From: Actinobacteria bacterium OV320
GTDB lineage: Bacteria > Actinomycetota > Actinomycetes > Streptomycetales > Streptomycetaceae
Length of the DNA stretch: 58,495 nucleotides
Direction of reading: 5' to 3'
NCBI GenBank assembly: GCA_001298545.1
Contig: LJCX01000004.1
Span: forward strand, 1-58,495
In this document: positions 8,763 through 19,376 of the stretch, in pieces
Layout of the letters: the number at the start of each line of letters is the position of its first letter
Position numbering within the stretch: position 1 is the first letter of the stretch
The notes under the pieces: model-generated
What the model saw: the letters and a program-made list of their open reading frames with translations, nothing else
The model's database searches: none
What the model was told of the DNA's origin: nothing
Made by a program: the position numbers and the translations under genes

Positions 8763-9022
8763 GGGATCTGCGGGGAGTCGGTGAGCCAGGTGGTGAGGTC
8801 GGTGCTCAGGTAATCGAACGGAACCCCGAGTTCTCTCACCCGTGTGGGTGATGAGGGGGACCCTGTGACCGGGTGTCAGGGTGCTCGGCGGCACGGAACA
8901 CCCGTACGTGCTGGCATCCTTGGGCGTAGTACGTGGAGGAACGCCAGCGGTCCACCCCTCCGCCCGGTCCCTCTGTACGTTTCTTCGTGACCGTCCGACG
9001 CCGAACCAGGAGCCCCGGCCAC

Positions 9023-10150
9023 GTGAGCAGCCACTCACCGCACGGCCAGTCGTCGTTGCGCACCGTGCAGGTGCTGGGCGGCGGCAACGCCGGCAGCAGC
9101 GCGCACGTGCGTTCCCTGGCAGCGGGGCTCGTCGCGCGGGGCGTGCGAGTGACGGTGTGCGCCCCCGGTGAGGCTGATGACACCTACGACTTCACGGGGG
9201 CCGGAGCCGAACACGTGCACGTGCCGCGCAGCAGCGATCCGGGATCCGTGGCGGCGCTCCGGGCGGCCTGCACGGACGCCGACCTCGTCCACGCGCACGG
9301 ACTGCACGCCTCTTTCCGGGCCGTCCTCGCACTCAGTGGCCGGCGCACCCCGCTCATCGTCACCTGGCACAACCGTGCGCACGCCGAGGGGGCCCGCGCC
9401 CATCTGCTGCGGCTGTTGGAACGGCGGGTCGCGCGGACGGCGACCGTGGTCCTCGGCACCACCTCCGACCTCGTCGACCGGGCCCGCAGGACCGGCGCAC
9501 GTGACGCACGGCTCGCCGCCGTGGCGCTGCCCCGGCCCCGCCGGACCGAGGGGACCGAGGAGTCCGAGTGGCCGTCCTCGAAGCTGCGGGCCGAACTCGG
9601 CGCCATAGGGCGCCCGTTGTTCACGGCCGTCGGGTCCCTGGACGGTCACCGCGGTCACGACCTGCTGCTGGACGCCGCGCGGGTGTGGCGCGGCCTCGAC
9701 CCGGTGCCGCTGGTCGTGGTGGCGGGGGAGGGGCCGCGGCGGGCGGAGCTCCAGCGCCGCATCGAGGACGAGGAGCTGCCCGTCCGGCTGCTCGGGCGCC
9801 GCGACGACGTGAGCGAACTGCTCGCCGCCGCCGACCTCGCGCTGCTGCCCGGCGGCGAGGAGTCCCGGTCGGTCCTGGCCCAGGAGGCCCTGCACGCGCG
9901 CGTGCCGCTCGTCGCCGCCCTGACCGGCGGGATCCGCGAACTCGTCGGCGACGCGGCCGAACTGGTCCCGCCGCACGACCCGGGGGCCTTCGCCGCGGCC
10001 GCCGTACGCCTCCTCGACGACCCCGAACGGGCCGAACACCTCCGGGACCTGGGCACCCGGCAGGCGGCCGGCTGGCCCACCGAGGACGAGACCGTCGCCC
10101 AGGTCCTCAGCGTCTACGACGAGCTGACGCAGCCCCAGCCGATGATCTGA
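9023..10150 (+). CDS. GT4-family glycosyltransferase
   Basis: 375 aa GT-B glycosyltransferase. The N-terminal acceptor half begins VQVLGGGNAGSSAHVRSLAAGL, typical of GT4 enzymes; VHAHGLHA and WHNRAHAEG follow. The C-terminal donor half has VGSLDGHRGHDLLLDA, VVAGEGPRRAELQ and the E-x7-E region EESRSVLAQEALHARVPLVA. It probably transfers a nucleotide-sugar residue to a lipid or glycoconjugate on the cytoplasmic face; donor and acceptor are unknown. GTG at 9023 is preceded by AGGAG; the frame is open 90 bp further upstream without homology. It ends 3 bp from the convergent PucR gene. Confidence 0.85.
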   Translation: MSSHSPHGQSSLRTVQVLGGGNAGSSAHVRSLAAGLVARGVRVTVCAPGEADDTYDFTGAGAEHVHVPRSSDPGSVAALRAACTDADLVHAHGLHASFRAVLALSGRRTPLIVTWHNRAHAEGARAHLLRLLERRVARTATVVLGTTSDLVDRARRTGARDARLAAVALPRPRRTEGTEESEWPSSKLRAELGAIGRPLFTAVGSLDGHRGHDLLLDAARVWRGLDPVPLVVVAGEGPRRAELQRRIEDEELPVRLLGRRDDVSELLAAADLALLPGGEESRSVLAQEALHARVPLVAALTGGIRELVGDAAELVPPHDPGAFAAAAVRLLDDPERAEHLRDLGTRQAAGWPTEDETVAQVLSVYDELTQPQPMI

Positions 10151-10153
10151 GCC

Positions 10154-11797
10154 CTACGCCACGTGCCGCCGCGCCCGCAGCGCCAGGCTCAACGCCAGCA
10201 CCGTCTGCGGGTCGTCGAGGTCGGTGCCGAGCAACTCGCCGATGCGGGCGAGGCGGTTGTACAGCGTCTGGCGGTTCAGATGCAGCTCGCGGGCCGTCTC
10301 GGCCTTGCGGCCCGCGTGCGCGAGGTAGGTCTCCAGGGTGGGCAGCAGGGGCGGCTTGGAGCGCTGGTCGTGGTCGCGGACCGGGCCGATCGCGCGGTCC
10401 ACGAAGGCCGCCAGATCGGGATGGTCGCGCAGCCGCCACAGCAGGAGGTCGATGTCCAGGCGGCGGGCGTCGTACCAGGGGCGGTCCGACAGGCCCTGCG
10501 CGGCGGTCGCCGTCTCCGCCGCGTGTCGGAGACCCGCCGAGGCGGCCGCCCAGCCGCCCGCCACGCCGACCACCACCACCGGCGGCTGGGCCCCCGGTCG
10601 CTGCATCCCGGCCCGTTCCACCCCGGCCCGCAGCGCCGCCGCGACCCGGTCCGCCACCGCCGAGCGCTCCGACTCCGACCGCAGGCCCAGCAGCAACGGC
10701 ACCCGGCCCACGACCGGCCGCACGCCCAGCAGCACGGGCACACCCACCGACGCCAGCTCCTCGGCGACCGCCCGCGCCAGCACCGCCCAGCCTCCGCCGG
10801 GGGAGAGGCCGTCGCCCAGCCGCATGACGACCGGGAGCAGCGGACTGGTGCCCGGCTTGAAGCCGAGGACGCGCGCCTGCGCCGGAGCGTCCTCCGCGGC
10901 GATCCGGCCCTCGGCGAGATCGGTGAGGAAGTCGCCCCGGCCGCGTGCCGCCAGCTCCTCCTCCTGGCGGGCCTGCATCAGCACCACGGCCAGGATCCCG
11001 GCCGCGCGTTCGGCGGCGATCCGGTGCACCGGTGCGAGAGGGGCGCGCACGGGCAGCAGCACGAGCCGGGCGCGTACCGAACCCGCCCCTGGCCCGCCCC
11101 CGGGCACGTCCACCAGCACCGAGCCGACGGGCGGCGGCGCGTCCTTGTGCGGCCCGCGCAGGCCCTCCCACACCTGGAGCGGGTCCGCGCCCTCGGGGCC
11201 GGCTCCGGCGGCGTACAGAAGCTGGCCCTCGGTCGTCTCCAGGAAGACGGGGTTGCCGCTGAAGTCCGCCAGGATGCCCAGGACCTGCGGTATCCCGCCC
11301 CCGCCGAGCAGCGCTTCGGTACAGCGCCGGTGCACTTCCTCGGCCTGCTGGAGCAGGGCGTAGTGCCCGTTGACGATCTCGGTGTGGATCTCCTCCGTGA
11401 CGGTCACGAACGGCACCTCGCGATGCAGCTGGACCAGGGGGAGCCCGGTCGTGCGCGCCGTCTCCACCAGGGCCGCGGGCAGCCGGGTGAAGCGCGGGCC
11501 CAGCTCGATCACCAGGGCCGCGATGCCCCGCTCGGCCAGCGTGCGGACGAACGCCCGCTGCTCGGCCGGACGCGTGCCGAGGCCGTAGCCCGTGGTCAGC
11601 AGCAGCTCGCCGCCCTTGAGCAGCGAGGCGATGTTCGGGACCTCGCCCGCATGCACCCAGCGCACCGTGCGGCCCAGCCGGTCGGCGCCCGCGAGGATCT
11701 CGGGCAGCCCGCTGCGCAGGCCGGGCAGCTCCAGCGCGCGTCGCACGGTGATGCCGGCGCTCTGGCTGTCGAATCGGTGGTCCGTGCCGCTGTCCAT
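10154..11797 (-). CDS. PucR-family transcriptional regulator
   Basis: 547 aa. The N-terminal PucR domain (ITVRRALELPGL, GRTVRWVHAGEVPNIASLLKGGELLLTTG) is followed by a GGDEF-like/CdaR middle region and a C-terminal helix-turn-helix (LETYLAHAGRKAETARELHL, NRQTLYNRLARIGELLG). Members regulate purine, amino-acid or sugar-acid catabolism in response to a ligand. It is divergent from the LLM flavoprotein at 11878, with 80 bp between the two starts, so that oxidoreductase is the most likely target. Confidence 0.9.
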   Translation of the reverse strand: MDSGTDHRFDSQSAGITVRRALELPGLRSGLPEILAGADRLGRTVRWVHAGEVPNIASLLKGGELLLTTGYGLGTRPAEQRAFVRTLAERGIAALVIELGPRFTRLPAALVETARTTGLPLVQLHREVPFVTVTEEIHTEIVNGHYALLQQAEEVHRRCTEALLGGGGIPQVLGILADFSGNPVFLETTEGQLLYAAGAGPEGADPLQVWEGLRGPHKDAPPPVGSVLVDVPGGGPGAGSVRARLVLLPVRAPLAPVHRIAAERAAGILAVVLMQARQEEELAARGRGDFLTDLAEGRIAAEDAPAQARVLGFKPGTSPLLPVVMRLGDGLSPGGGWAVLARAVAEELASVGVPVLLGVRPVVGRVPLLLGLRSESERSAVADRVAAALRAGVERAGMQRPGAQPPVVVVGVAGGWAAASAGLRHAAETATAAQGLSDRPWYDARRLDIDLLLWRLRDHPDLAAFVDRAIGPVRDHDQRSKPPLLPTLETYLAHAGRKAETARELHLNRQTLYNRLARIGELLGTDLDDPQTVLALSLALRARRHVA

Positions 11798-11877
11798 GCA
11801 GCGGACGCTACCTGCGCGGACGTCCGGGTGACAGCTCCGTCCGGCATGGGGCCGCCGTCGCCGGGTAGCGGCGGACC

Positions 11878-12846
11878 ATGGATTTCAGTGTGGTGGCCGT
11901 GGCCCGTGAGGACGACAGCCCGGTCGACGAGCCGCTGCGGGTCGCGGCGCTCGCCGACCGGCTCGGCTACCGGGAGGTGTGGGCGGGTGAAGGGCCGACC
12001 TGGGACGCCTTCGTGCTCGCCGCGGCGCTCGGCCGGGTCACCGAACGGGCCGCGCTGACGGCGGGGCCGGTCCCGGTGTCGGTGCGCGACCCGTACTCCC
12101 TCGCCCGGGGTGCCGTGTCGGTCTCCGCCGTCACCGGTGGACGGGCGGTCGGCGTGGCGCTGGGCACCTCGAGCAAGCGCGTCGTGGAGGGCGTGCACGG
12201 GCGGCCCCGGGTACGCCCCGCCGCCGTCCTGACCGAGACCGCGGCGGCCGTACGCGCCCTGCTGCACGGCACGCCCGGTGAGCCGGTCGTGCCCGGCAGC
12301 GGCTTCCGGCGCCGGCTGCCGCCGCCCGGCGGCCTGCTCACCGTGGCCGCCTTCGGGGACCGCGCGATCGCCGCGGCCGCCGCGCACGCCGACCGGATGC
12401 TGCTCGACGTCGTCTCCCCGGAGCAGGTCCGTGAGCTGCGCGCCAAGCTGGACGCGGCGGCCGGGCGGGCGGGACGTGCGCGGCCCACGCTCGCCGCCTG
12501 GCTGCCCGCGGCCGTCGACCCGGCGCCCGAGTCGCTCGCCGAGGTGCTGGGCAGCATCGCCGGATACCTGACGGTGCCGGGGTACCGCGAGGTGTTCGCC
12601 GAGGCCGGTTTCGCGGCCGCCGTCGAACTCGCCGCGGGCGGCGCCGACCGCGCCACCCTCGTCCGCGCCCTGCCGGCGGCAGCCGCGGCCACCGTCGGCC
12701 TGGTCGGCGGCCTCGACACCGTGCGCGCCCGGATCGACGCCTACGCGCAGGCGGGACTCGACGAGATCGCGCTCGTCCCCGCGACGGCGGCCGACCCGGC
12801 CGGGGAACGGACGCTGACGGCACTGGCGGGCCTCGCACGGGGCTGA
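11878..12846 (+). CDS. LLM-class flavin-dependent oxidoreductase
   Basis: 322 aa luciferase-like TIM-barrel protein. The N-terminus MDFSVVAVAREDDSPVD and LADRLGYREVWAGEG are typical, as are DPYSLARGAVSVSAVTGGRAVGVALGTSS and the C-terminal LDTVRARIDAYAQAGLDEIAL. It resembles F420-type (MSMEG/tetrahydromethanopterin-reductase-like) rather than FMNH2 monooxygenase members, but motifs alone cannot settle the cofactor. It is divergent from the PucR regulator and convergent with the FAD oxidase gene. Confidence 0.8.
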   Translation: MDFSVVAVAREDDSPVDEPLRVAALADRLGYREVWAGEGPTWDAFVLAAALGRVTERAALTAGPVPVSVRDPYSLARGAVSVSAVTGGRAVGVALGTSSKRVVEGVHGRPRVRPAAVLTETAAAVRALLHGTPGEPVVPGSGFRRRLPPPGGLLTVAAFGDRAIAAAAAHADRMLLDVVSPEQVRELRAKLDAAAGRAGRARPTLAAWLPAAVDPAPESLAEVLGSIAGYLTVPGYREVFAEAGFAAAVELAAGGADRATLVRALPAAAAATVGLVGGLDTVRARIDAYAQAGLDEIALVPATAADPAGERTLTALAGLARG

Positions 12847-12872
12847 CGGCCCGGACGGACAGCTGGGGCCCT

Positions 12873-12932
12873 TCGGGCCGACGGTTTGGGTGCCGACGGT
12901 TTGGGTGCCCACGGCTTGGGTGCCGACGGTTC
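12873..12932. repeat. 15-bp imperfect tandem repeat, about four units
   Basis: Units resemble GGGTGCCGACGGTTT and fill the gap between two convergent genes, ending at the FAD-oxidase stop. Slippage origin likely; no function seen. Confidence 0.7.
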
Positions 12933-14315
12933 TCAGGCCGGCTTGATGTTGTGGTTGAAGCGGAAGACGTTGTCGGGGTCGTACCGCCGCTTCAGGTCCG
13001 CGAGCCGCCGGGCGTTCGCCTCGCCCACGCCCGCCACGACCCGGTCGGCACCCTCGTCGCCGATGAAGTTGAGGTAGACCGCGCCCGTGCTCCAGGGCTG
13101 TACGGCGGCCCGGACGTCCTGGACCCACCGGACGCACCGCTCGTCGTCCGCCGGGTCCTCCCACAGCCCGAAGGGGTGCACCCCCCAGGGCGCGTCGCGG
13201 TAGGGCACCGGGTACTCGTGCGGGCCGGCGCCGATCGCGCCGCCCTGCGGGAAAAGCGTGTGCATGGTGCCCGTCGGCACGGGCATGGCCCGGCCACGGG
13301 CGCAGTACACGTCCACGAAGTCGTCCGGGGCACCCGTCAGGTACTCCGCCGACCAGTAGTTCCGCATCCCGGTCGGATTGTCGATCATGCACTGCACGTC
13401 GGCGTAGGGCATCGCCCCGACGACCTCCGTCTCGTGCGGCATCGCCAGCAGCGGTTCGGCGAGCTTGCGCATGTCCGCCTCGGCACCGGCGTACGTGAGC
13501 AGCACCCCGCACAACAGCGAACCGACCAGGTGCGGCGGGACGAACTCCTCGGGCGGGCCGGAGAGGTAGATGACGGCGCCGCTCGCCTCGTCCGGGCCGG
13601 CCGTGATCACGTCCCGGTAGGTGCGGGTGACCTCGGCGCCGAACTCGGGCAGGTACAGCAGCAGCGCGATGGAGAACTCTGGCAGCTCGTGCAGTTTCAG
13701 GGTGAGCGCGGTGGCGATGCCGAAGTTGCCGCCGCCGCCGTGCAACGCCCAGAACAGGTCCGGGTTCTCGTCGGCGTTGGCGTGGACCTGCTGGCCTTCG
13801 GCGCTGACCAGCTCGACGCCGAGCAGGTTGTCGACGGCCAGCCCGAAGCAGCGGTCGAGCCAGCCGGTGCCGCCGCCGAGGACGAACCCGCCGACGCCGG
13901 TGGTGGAGGCCCGTCCGCCGGTCGTGGCCAGAGCGTGGGGCTGACAGGCACGGTCCAGGTCGCTCATGGTGGCCCCGCCCGCGACCCGTACCGCTTCGGC
14001 GGCGGGGTCGACGGTGACCGCGCGCATATGGCGCAGGTCCACCACCAGCGCCCCGTCGCCCAGCGCCATGCCCGCGACGCTGTGTCCGCCGCCGCGCACC
14101 GCGATGGGCAGGTCCAGGTCACGGGCGAAGCGCACCGACCGCACGACATCGGCCTCGTCCACGCACTGGGCGATCACCGCGGGACGGCGGTCGATCATCG
14201 AGTTGAAGACCGCCCGGGCCTCGTCGTAACCCGGATCCTCCGGGGCGAACACGTCGCCGACCAGTTCCTCGCGCAACGCGGCCAGGGCCGCGCCCGCCTT
14301 CGATGGGGAGGCCAT
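12933..14315 (-). CDS. FAD-linked oxidase (berberine-bridge-enzyme-like)
   Basis: 460 aa. The PCMH-type FAD-binding domain covers about 30-210: RPAVIAQCVDEADVVRSVRF, then AVRGGGHSVAG, whose histidine is the usual 8-alpha covalent FAD attachment, and TTGVGGFVLGGGTGWLDR. The BBE tail is YLNFIGDEGADRV followed by DPDNVFRFNHNI. The second covalent cysteine of bicovalent members is not evident. Such enzymes oxidise sugars, alkaloids or secondary metabolites with O2. ATG at 14315 has GGAAGGGG upstream; the frame is open beyond it without domain sequence. No signal peptide is seen, so it should be cytoplasmic. Confidence 0.88.
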   Translation of the reverse strand: MASPSKAGAALAALREELVGDVFAPEDPGYDEARAVFNSMIDRRPAVIAQCVDEADVVRSVRFARDLDLPIAVRGGGHSVAGMALGDGALVVDLRHMRAVTVDPAAEAVRVAGGATMSDLDRACQPHALATTGGRASTTGVGGFVLGGGTGWLDRCFGLAVDNLLGVELVSAEGQQVHANADENPDLFWALHGGGGNFGIATALTLKLHELPEFSIALLLYLPEFGAEVTRTYRDVITAGPDEASGAVIYLSGPPEEFVPPHLVGSLLCGVLLTYAGAEADMRKLAEPLLAMPHETEVVGAMPYADVQCMIDNPTGMRNYWSAEYLTGAPDDFVDVYCARGRAMPVPTGTMHTLFPQGGAIGAGPHEYPVPYRDAPWGVHPFGLWEDPADDERCVRWVQDVRAAVQPWSTGAVYLNFIGDEGADRVVAGVGEANARRLADLKRRYDPDNVFRFNHNIKPA

Positions 14316-14426
14316 GAGGCGCCCCCTTCCGTCCAGGGGCAGATGGCTCCAGCGTAGGCGTGCGCGGCCGCCCGGTCCTGTTCGGCGGCCGCGCGTCACC
14401 GGTCCGCAAGAGCCCGGCGCGGGCGC

Positions 14427-16229
14427 TCAGCCGCCGTACGCCCCCGACGCCGTCAGGCGCAGGGCCGTGTCGATCAGCGGGACGTGGCTGAAGGCCTGCG
14501 GGAAGTTGCCGACCTGGCGCTGCAGGCGCGGGTCCCACTCCTCGGCGAGCAGACCGAGGTCGTTGCGCAGCGAGAGCAGCTTCTCGAACAGCTTGCGGGC
14601 CTCGTCCACCCGGCCGATCATCGCGAGGTCGTCCGCCATCCAGAACGAGCAGGCCAGGAAGGCGCCCTCGTCACCGGGCAGGCCGTCGACGCCCTCGTCG
14701 CCGCCCGAGGTGGGGTAGCGCAGGATGAAGCCGTCCGGGGTGGACAGCTCGCGCTGGATCGCCTCGATGGTGCCGATCACGCGCTTGTCGTCCGGGGGCA
14801 GGAAGCCCATCTGCGGGATGAGCAGCAAGGACGCGTCCAGCTCCTTGGAGCCGTAGGACTGCGTGAAGGTGTTGCGTTCCTTGTCGTAGCCCTTCTCGCA
14901 CACGTCCCGGTGGATGTCGTCGCGCAGCTCGCGCCACTTCTCCAGCGGGCCGTCCGCGTCGCCGGACTCGATGAGCTTGATCGTGCGGTCGACGGCGACC
15001 CAGGCCATGACCTTGGAGTGCACGAAGTGGCGGCGCGGACCGCGCACCTCCCAGATGCCCTCGTCCGGCTCGTCCCAGTGCTGCTCCAGGTAGCGGATCA
15101 GCTTGAGCTGGAGCAGGGAGGCGTAGTCGTTGCGGGCCAGGCCGGTCATGTGGCCGAGGTGCAGGGCCTCGGTGACCTCGCCGTAGACGTCCAGCTGGAG
15201 CTGGTGCGCGGCGCCGTTGCCGACCCGGACCGGGCCGGAGTTCTCGTAGCCGGGCAGCCAGTCCAGCTCGGCCTCGCCCAGCTCGCGCTCGCCCGCGATG
15301 CCGTACATGATCTGGAGGTTCTCGGGGTCGCCGGCGACGGCCCGCAGCAGCCACTCGCGCCAGGCGCGGGCCTCCTCGCGGTAGCCGGTGCGCAGCAGCG
15401 AGGACAGGGTGATGGCCGCGTCGCGCAGCCAGGTGTAGCGGTAGTCCCAGTTGCGGACGCCGCCGATGTCCTCGGGCAGGGAGGTGGTGGGCGCGGCGAC
15501 GATGCCGCCGGTCGGGCCGTAGGTCAGCGCCTTGAGCGTGATCAGCGAGCGGATCACCGCCTCGCGGTAGGGACCGTGGTACGTACAGTGCTCGACCCAC
15601 TCGCGCCAGAAGTCCTCGGTCGCCTGGAGCGACTGCTCGGGCTCGGGCAGCGCGGGCGGCTCCTTGTGCGAGGGCTCCCACGAGATCGTGAACGCGATCC
15701 GGTCACCCGGCGCGACCGTGAAGTCCGCGTACGTGGTCAGCGACTTTCCGTAGGTCTCGCACTCGGTGTCGAACCACACGGAGTCCGGGCCCGCGACGGC
15801 CACCGTGCGGCCCTCGTGCTTGTGCACCCACGGCACGACCCGGCCGTAGGAGAACCGCATCCGCAGCGCGGAGCGCATCGGGACGCGGCCAGAGACGCCC
15901 TCGACGATCCGGATCAGCTGGGGCGCGCCGTCGCGAGGGGGCATGAAATCGGTCACCCGGACCGTGCCGCGCGGGGTGTCCCACTCGGACTCCAGGATGA
16001 GCGAGTCGCCCCGGTAGGTGCGCCGGGCCGCGCGCGGCGGCGGCGCGTCGGAGGCGTGCGCGGGGCCGAGGCGCCAGAACCCGTGTTCCTCGGTGCCGAG
16101 CAGACCTGCGAAGATCGCGTGCGAGTCGAAGCGGGGCAGGCACAGCCAGTCGACTGTGCCGTCCCGGCAGACCAGTGCGGCGGTCTGCATGTCTCCGATG
16201 AGTGCGTAATCTTCGATGCGCCCGGCCAC
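14427..16229 (-). CDS. Glycoside hydrolase family 15 protein (glucoamylase or trehalase type)
   Basis: 600 aa, the normal length for bacterial cytoplasmic GH15 enzymes. The N-terminal beta domain begins AGRIEDYALIGDMQTAALVCRDG then VDWLCLPRFDSHAIFAGLLG. The (alpha/alpha)6 catalytic domain has GVRNWDYRYTWLRDAAITLS (substrate binding) and LLAEEWDPRLQRQVGNFPQAFSH near the end, carrying the second catalytic glutamate. Mycobacterial relatives hydrolyse trehalose; others cut alpha-glucan ends. GTG at 16229 has GGAG 6 bp upstream; GTG 16253 is an alternative. The minus-strand frame continues far upstream under pyrG, but only as a shadow. Confidence 0.93.
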   Translation of the reverse strand: MAGRIEDYALIGDMQTAALVCRDGTVDWLCLPRFDSHAIFAGLLGTEEHGFWRLGPAHASDAPPPRAARRTYRGDSLILESEWDTPRGTVRVTDFMPPRDGAPQLIRIVEGVSGRVPMRSALRMRFSYGRVVPWVHKHEGRTVAVAGPDSVWFDTECETYGKSLTTYADFTVAPGDRIAFTISWEPSHKEPPALPEPEQSLQATEDFWREWVEHCTYHGPYREAVIRSLITLKALTYGPTGGIVAAPTTSLPEDIGGVRNWDYRYTWLRDAAITLSSLLRTGYREEARAWREWLLRAVAGDPENLQIMYGIAGERELGEAELDWLPGYENSGPVRVGNGAAHQLQLDVYGEVTEALHLGHMTGLARNDYASLLQLKLIRYLEQHWDEPDEGIWEVRGPRRHFVHSKVMAWVAVDRTIKLIESGDADGPLEKWRELRDDIHRDVCEKGYDKERNTFTQSYGSKELDASLLLIPQMGFLPPDDKRVIGTIEAIQRELSTPDGFILRYPTSGGDEGVDGLPGDEGAFLACSFWMADDLAMIGRVDEARKLFEKLLSLRNDLGLLAEEWDPRLQRQVGNFPQAFSHVPLIDTALRLTASGAYGG

Positions 16230-16691
16230 GTGCAACTCCAGTCGAACGGCCACGTCACCCCCAGATGGAACGGGGGCGGTCGCTAGTGCGGTCAAGGGGT
16301 CGTTTGTAATGCGTCGTTGAGCGCTGAAGCAAAGCAGCCGCTCAGCCATATAGGCAAAACGCCGGTTCCTGCTCAACGAACTGCCGAGCTCTCGTTGTTC
16401 CGGTGGGATACGGACTGGGGTGTGCCGTCTTGCCGACCGGGCTCGGCAGCGAGTGTCCGAGCAGGATACGACGCACGTAGATGATCTGCGTGCCGCTCCG
16501 GACAACGCGGGTGGGCCGAACGGGTGAGCAACGGGTGAGAAACCGGTGCGTGGGGGCGGCCCGTGTCGAGCTGTGCGCGGAGCGTGGCCGGAAGCCATCT
16601 CCCTGAGGCGCTGATACCCTGGTAGCCCGTGGACCGGTGGTCTCGAAGCCCCCGAACCGCACCTCCGAATCGCGACCACGGGAGCCCCCTC
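16230..16691. other. Divergent regulatory gap between GH15 and pyrG
   Basis: 462 bp without a gene I can support. Both promoters must lie here. A TACCCT hexamer in TGATACCCTGG (about 16611-16621) is a plausible -10 for pyrG. The stretch near 16290-16390 is less GC-rich than its surroundings. No riboswitch or pyrimidine attenuator was recognised. Confidence 0.4.
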
Positions 16692-18362
<1,671 letters not shown>

Positions 18363-18381
18363 CACACCAGTTGTACGGTGG

Positions 18382-18419
18382 CCGGGGTGCAAACCTTCAA
18401 GGGTGGGCACCCCGGTTTT
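18382..18419 (+). terminator. Rho-independent terminator of pyrG
   Basis: Perfect 9-bp stem CCGGGGTGC (18382-18390) and GCACCCCGG (18407-18415) with a 16-nt loop, then TTTT. Only 19 bp after the pyrG stop. Confidence 0.8.
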
Positions 18420-18454
18420 CGTTTGCGCACGTGGCACGTGGAAGGACGCACCGC

Positions 18455-19081
18455 ATGACGATCAAGGACACCCCCGAGGCGTGGGAGATCCGGTCGAGCC
18501 AGACCCCCTTCGTCGGCAACAAGACCTCCGTCCGCACGGACGAGGTGGTCATGCCCGACGGTTCGGTGGTGCGCCGGGACTTCCAGGTCCACCCGGGTTC
18601 CGTGGCCGTCCTCGCCCTCGACGGGGAGGGCCGTGTCCTGCTCATCAAGCAGTACCGTCACCCCGTCGGGCAGAAGCTGTGGGAGATCCCGGCCGGTCTG
18701 CTCGACGTGCCCGGTGAGAACCCCCTGCACGCCGCCCAGCGCGAGCTGTACGAGGAGGCGCACGTCAAGGCCGAGGACTGGCGGGTGCTGACCGACGTCT
18801 ACCCCACCGCGGGCGGCTGTGACGAGTCGGTGCGGATCTTCCTGGCCCGCGACCTGTCCGAGGCCGACGGCGAGCGCTTCGCGGTGGAGGACGAGGAGGC
18901 CGACATGGAGCACGCGCGCGTGCCGGTCGACGAGCTGGTCCGCGGGGTGCTCGCGGGCGACGTGCACAGCAACTGCCTCGTCGTGGGCGTCCTCTCCCTG
19001 GTCGCCGCGCGTACCGGCGACGGGCTCGACGCGCTGCGCCCGGCCGAGGCGCCCTGGCCGGCGCGCCCGTTCGAGGCGTGA
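18455..19081 (+). CDS. Nudix hydrolase, ADP-ribose pyrophosphatase type
   Basis: 208 aa. The Nudix region reads AGLLDVPGENPLHAAQREL then YEEAHV, close to the ADP-ribose pyrophosphatase version of the box, with the catalytic REL.EE core intact. Upstream PGSVAVLALDGEGRVLLIKQ and YRHPVGQKLWEIPAG match the ADPRase subfamily. Predicted to hydrolyse ADP-ribose or related nucleotide-sugar pyrophosphates. ATG at 18455 has GGAAGGA 8-9 bp upstream. A pyrG-Nudix order is conserved in actinobacteria. Confidence 0.9.
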   Translation: MTIKDTPEAWEIRSSQTPFVGNKTSVRTDEVVMPDGSVVRRDFQVHPGSVAVLALDGEGRVLLIKQYRHPVGQKLWEIPAGLLDVPGENPLHAAQRELYEEAHVKAEDWRVLTDVYPTAGGCDESVRIFLARDLSEADGERFAVEDEEADMEHARVPVDELVRGVLAGDVHSNCLVVGVLSLVAARTGDGLDALRPAEAPWPARPFEA

Positions 19082-19376
19082 CGCCCTCCGCCGCCGTCCC
19101 GAGGCCGCTCCGCATGTGGCCGTCCCATATGTGGGTGCCCCACCTGTGGCCGACCCGCGCGTGGGCGCCTGCGTGAGGCTGTCCCGCGTGTAGCTGTTGC
19201 TTCTGAGGCCGTCCCGACCCCGTCCGGTGTGACGATCGGCTGATCCGATCGAGGGACGTCTCGGCCGTGCCCGCCGTACTCCACCCGGAACGTCGCAGAG
19301 CGTGAACTAGGCTCGGGAATCGCCCGATCCGGAGTCCCGGCGGGCTTGCGTGTGCGGTGGGACGGGAGTGTGGCCC

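Noticed and set aside
8450..8851. Hydrophobic small protein in the recN gap
   Set aside because: The frame runs through the 135-bp repeat, whose period is not a multiple of three, so similar peptide segments fall in different frames; no ribosome site.
4781..9038. Large minus-strand open frames under tlyA, nadK and recN
   Set aside because: Low-complexity Arg/Pro/Gly sequence typical of GC-rich antisense frames; the plus-strand genes have clear motifs.
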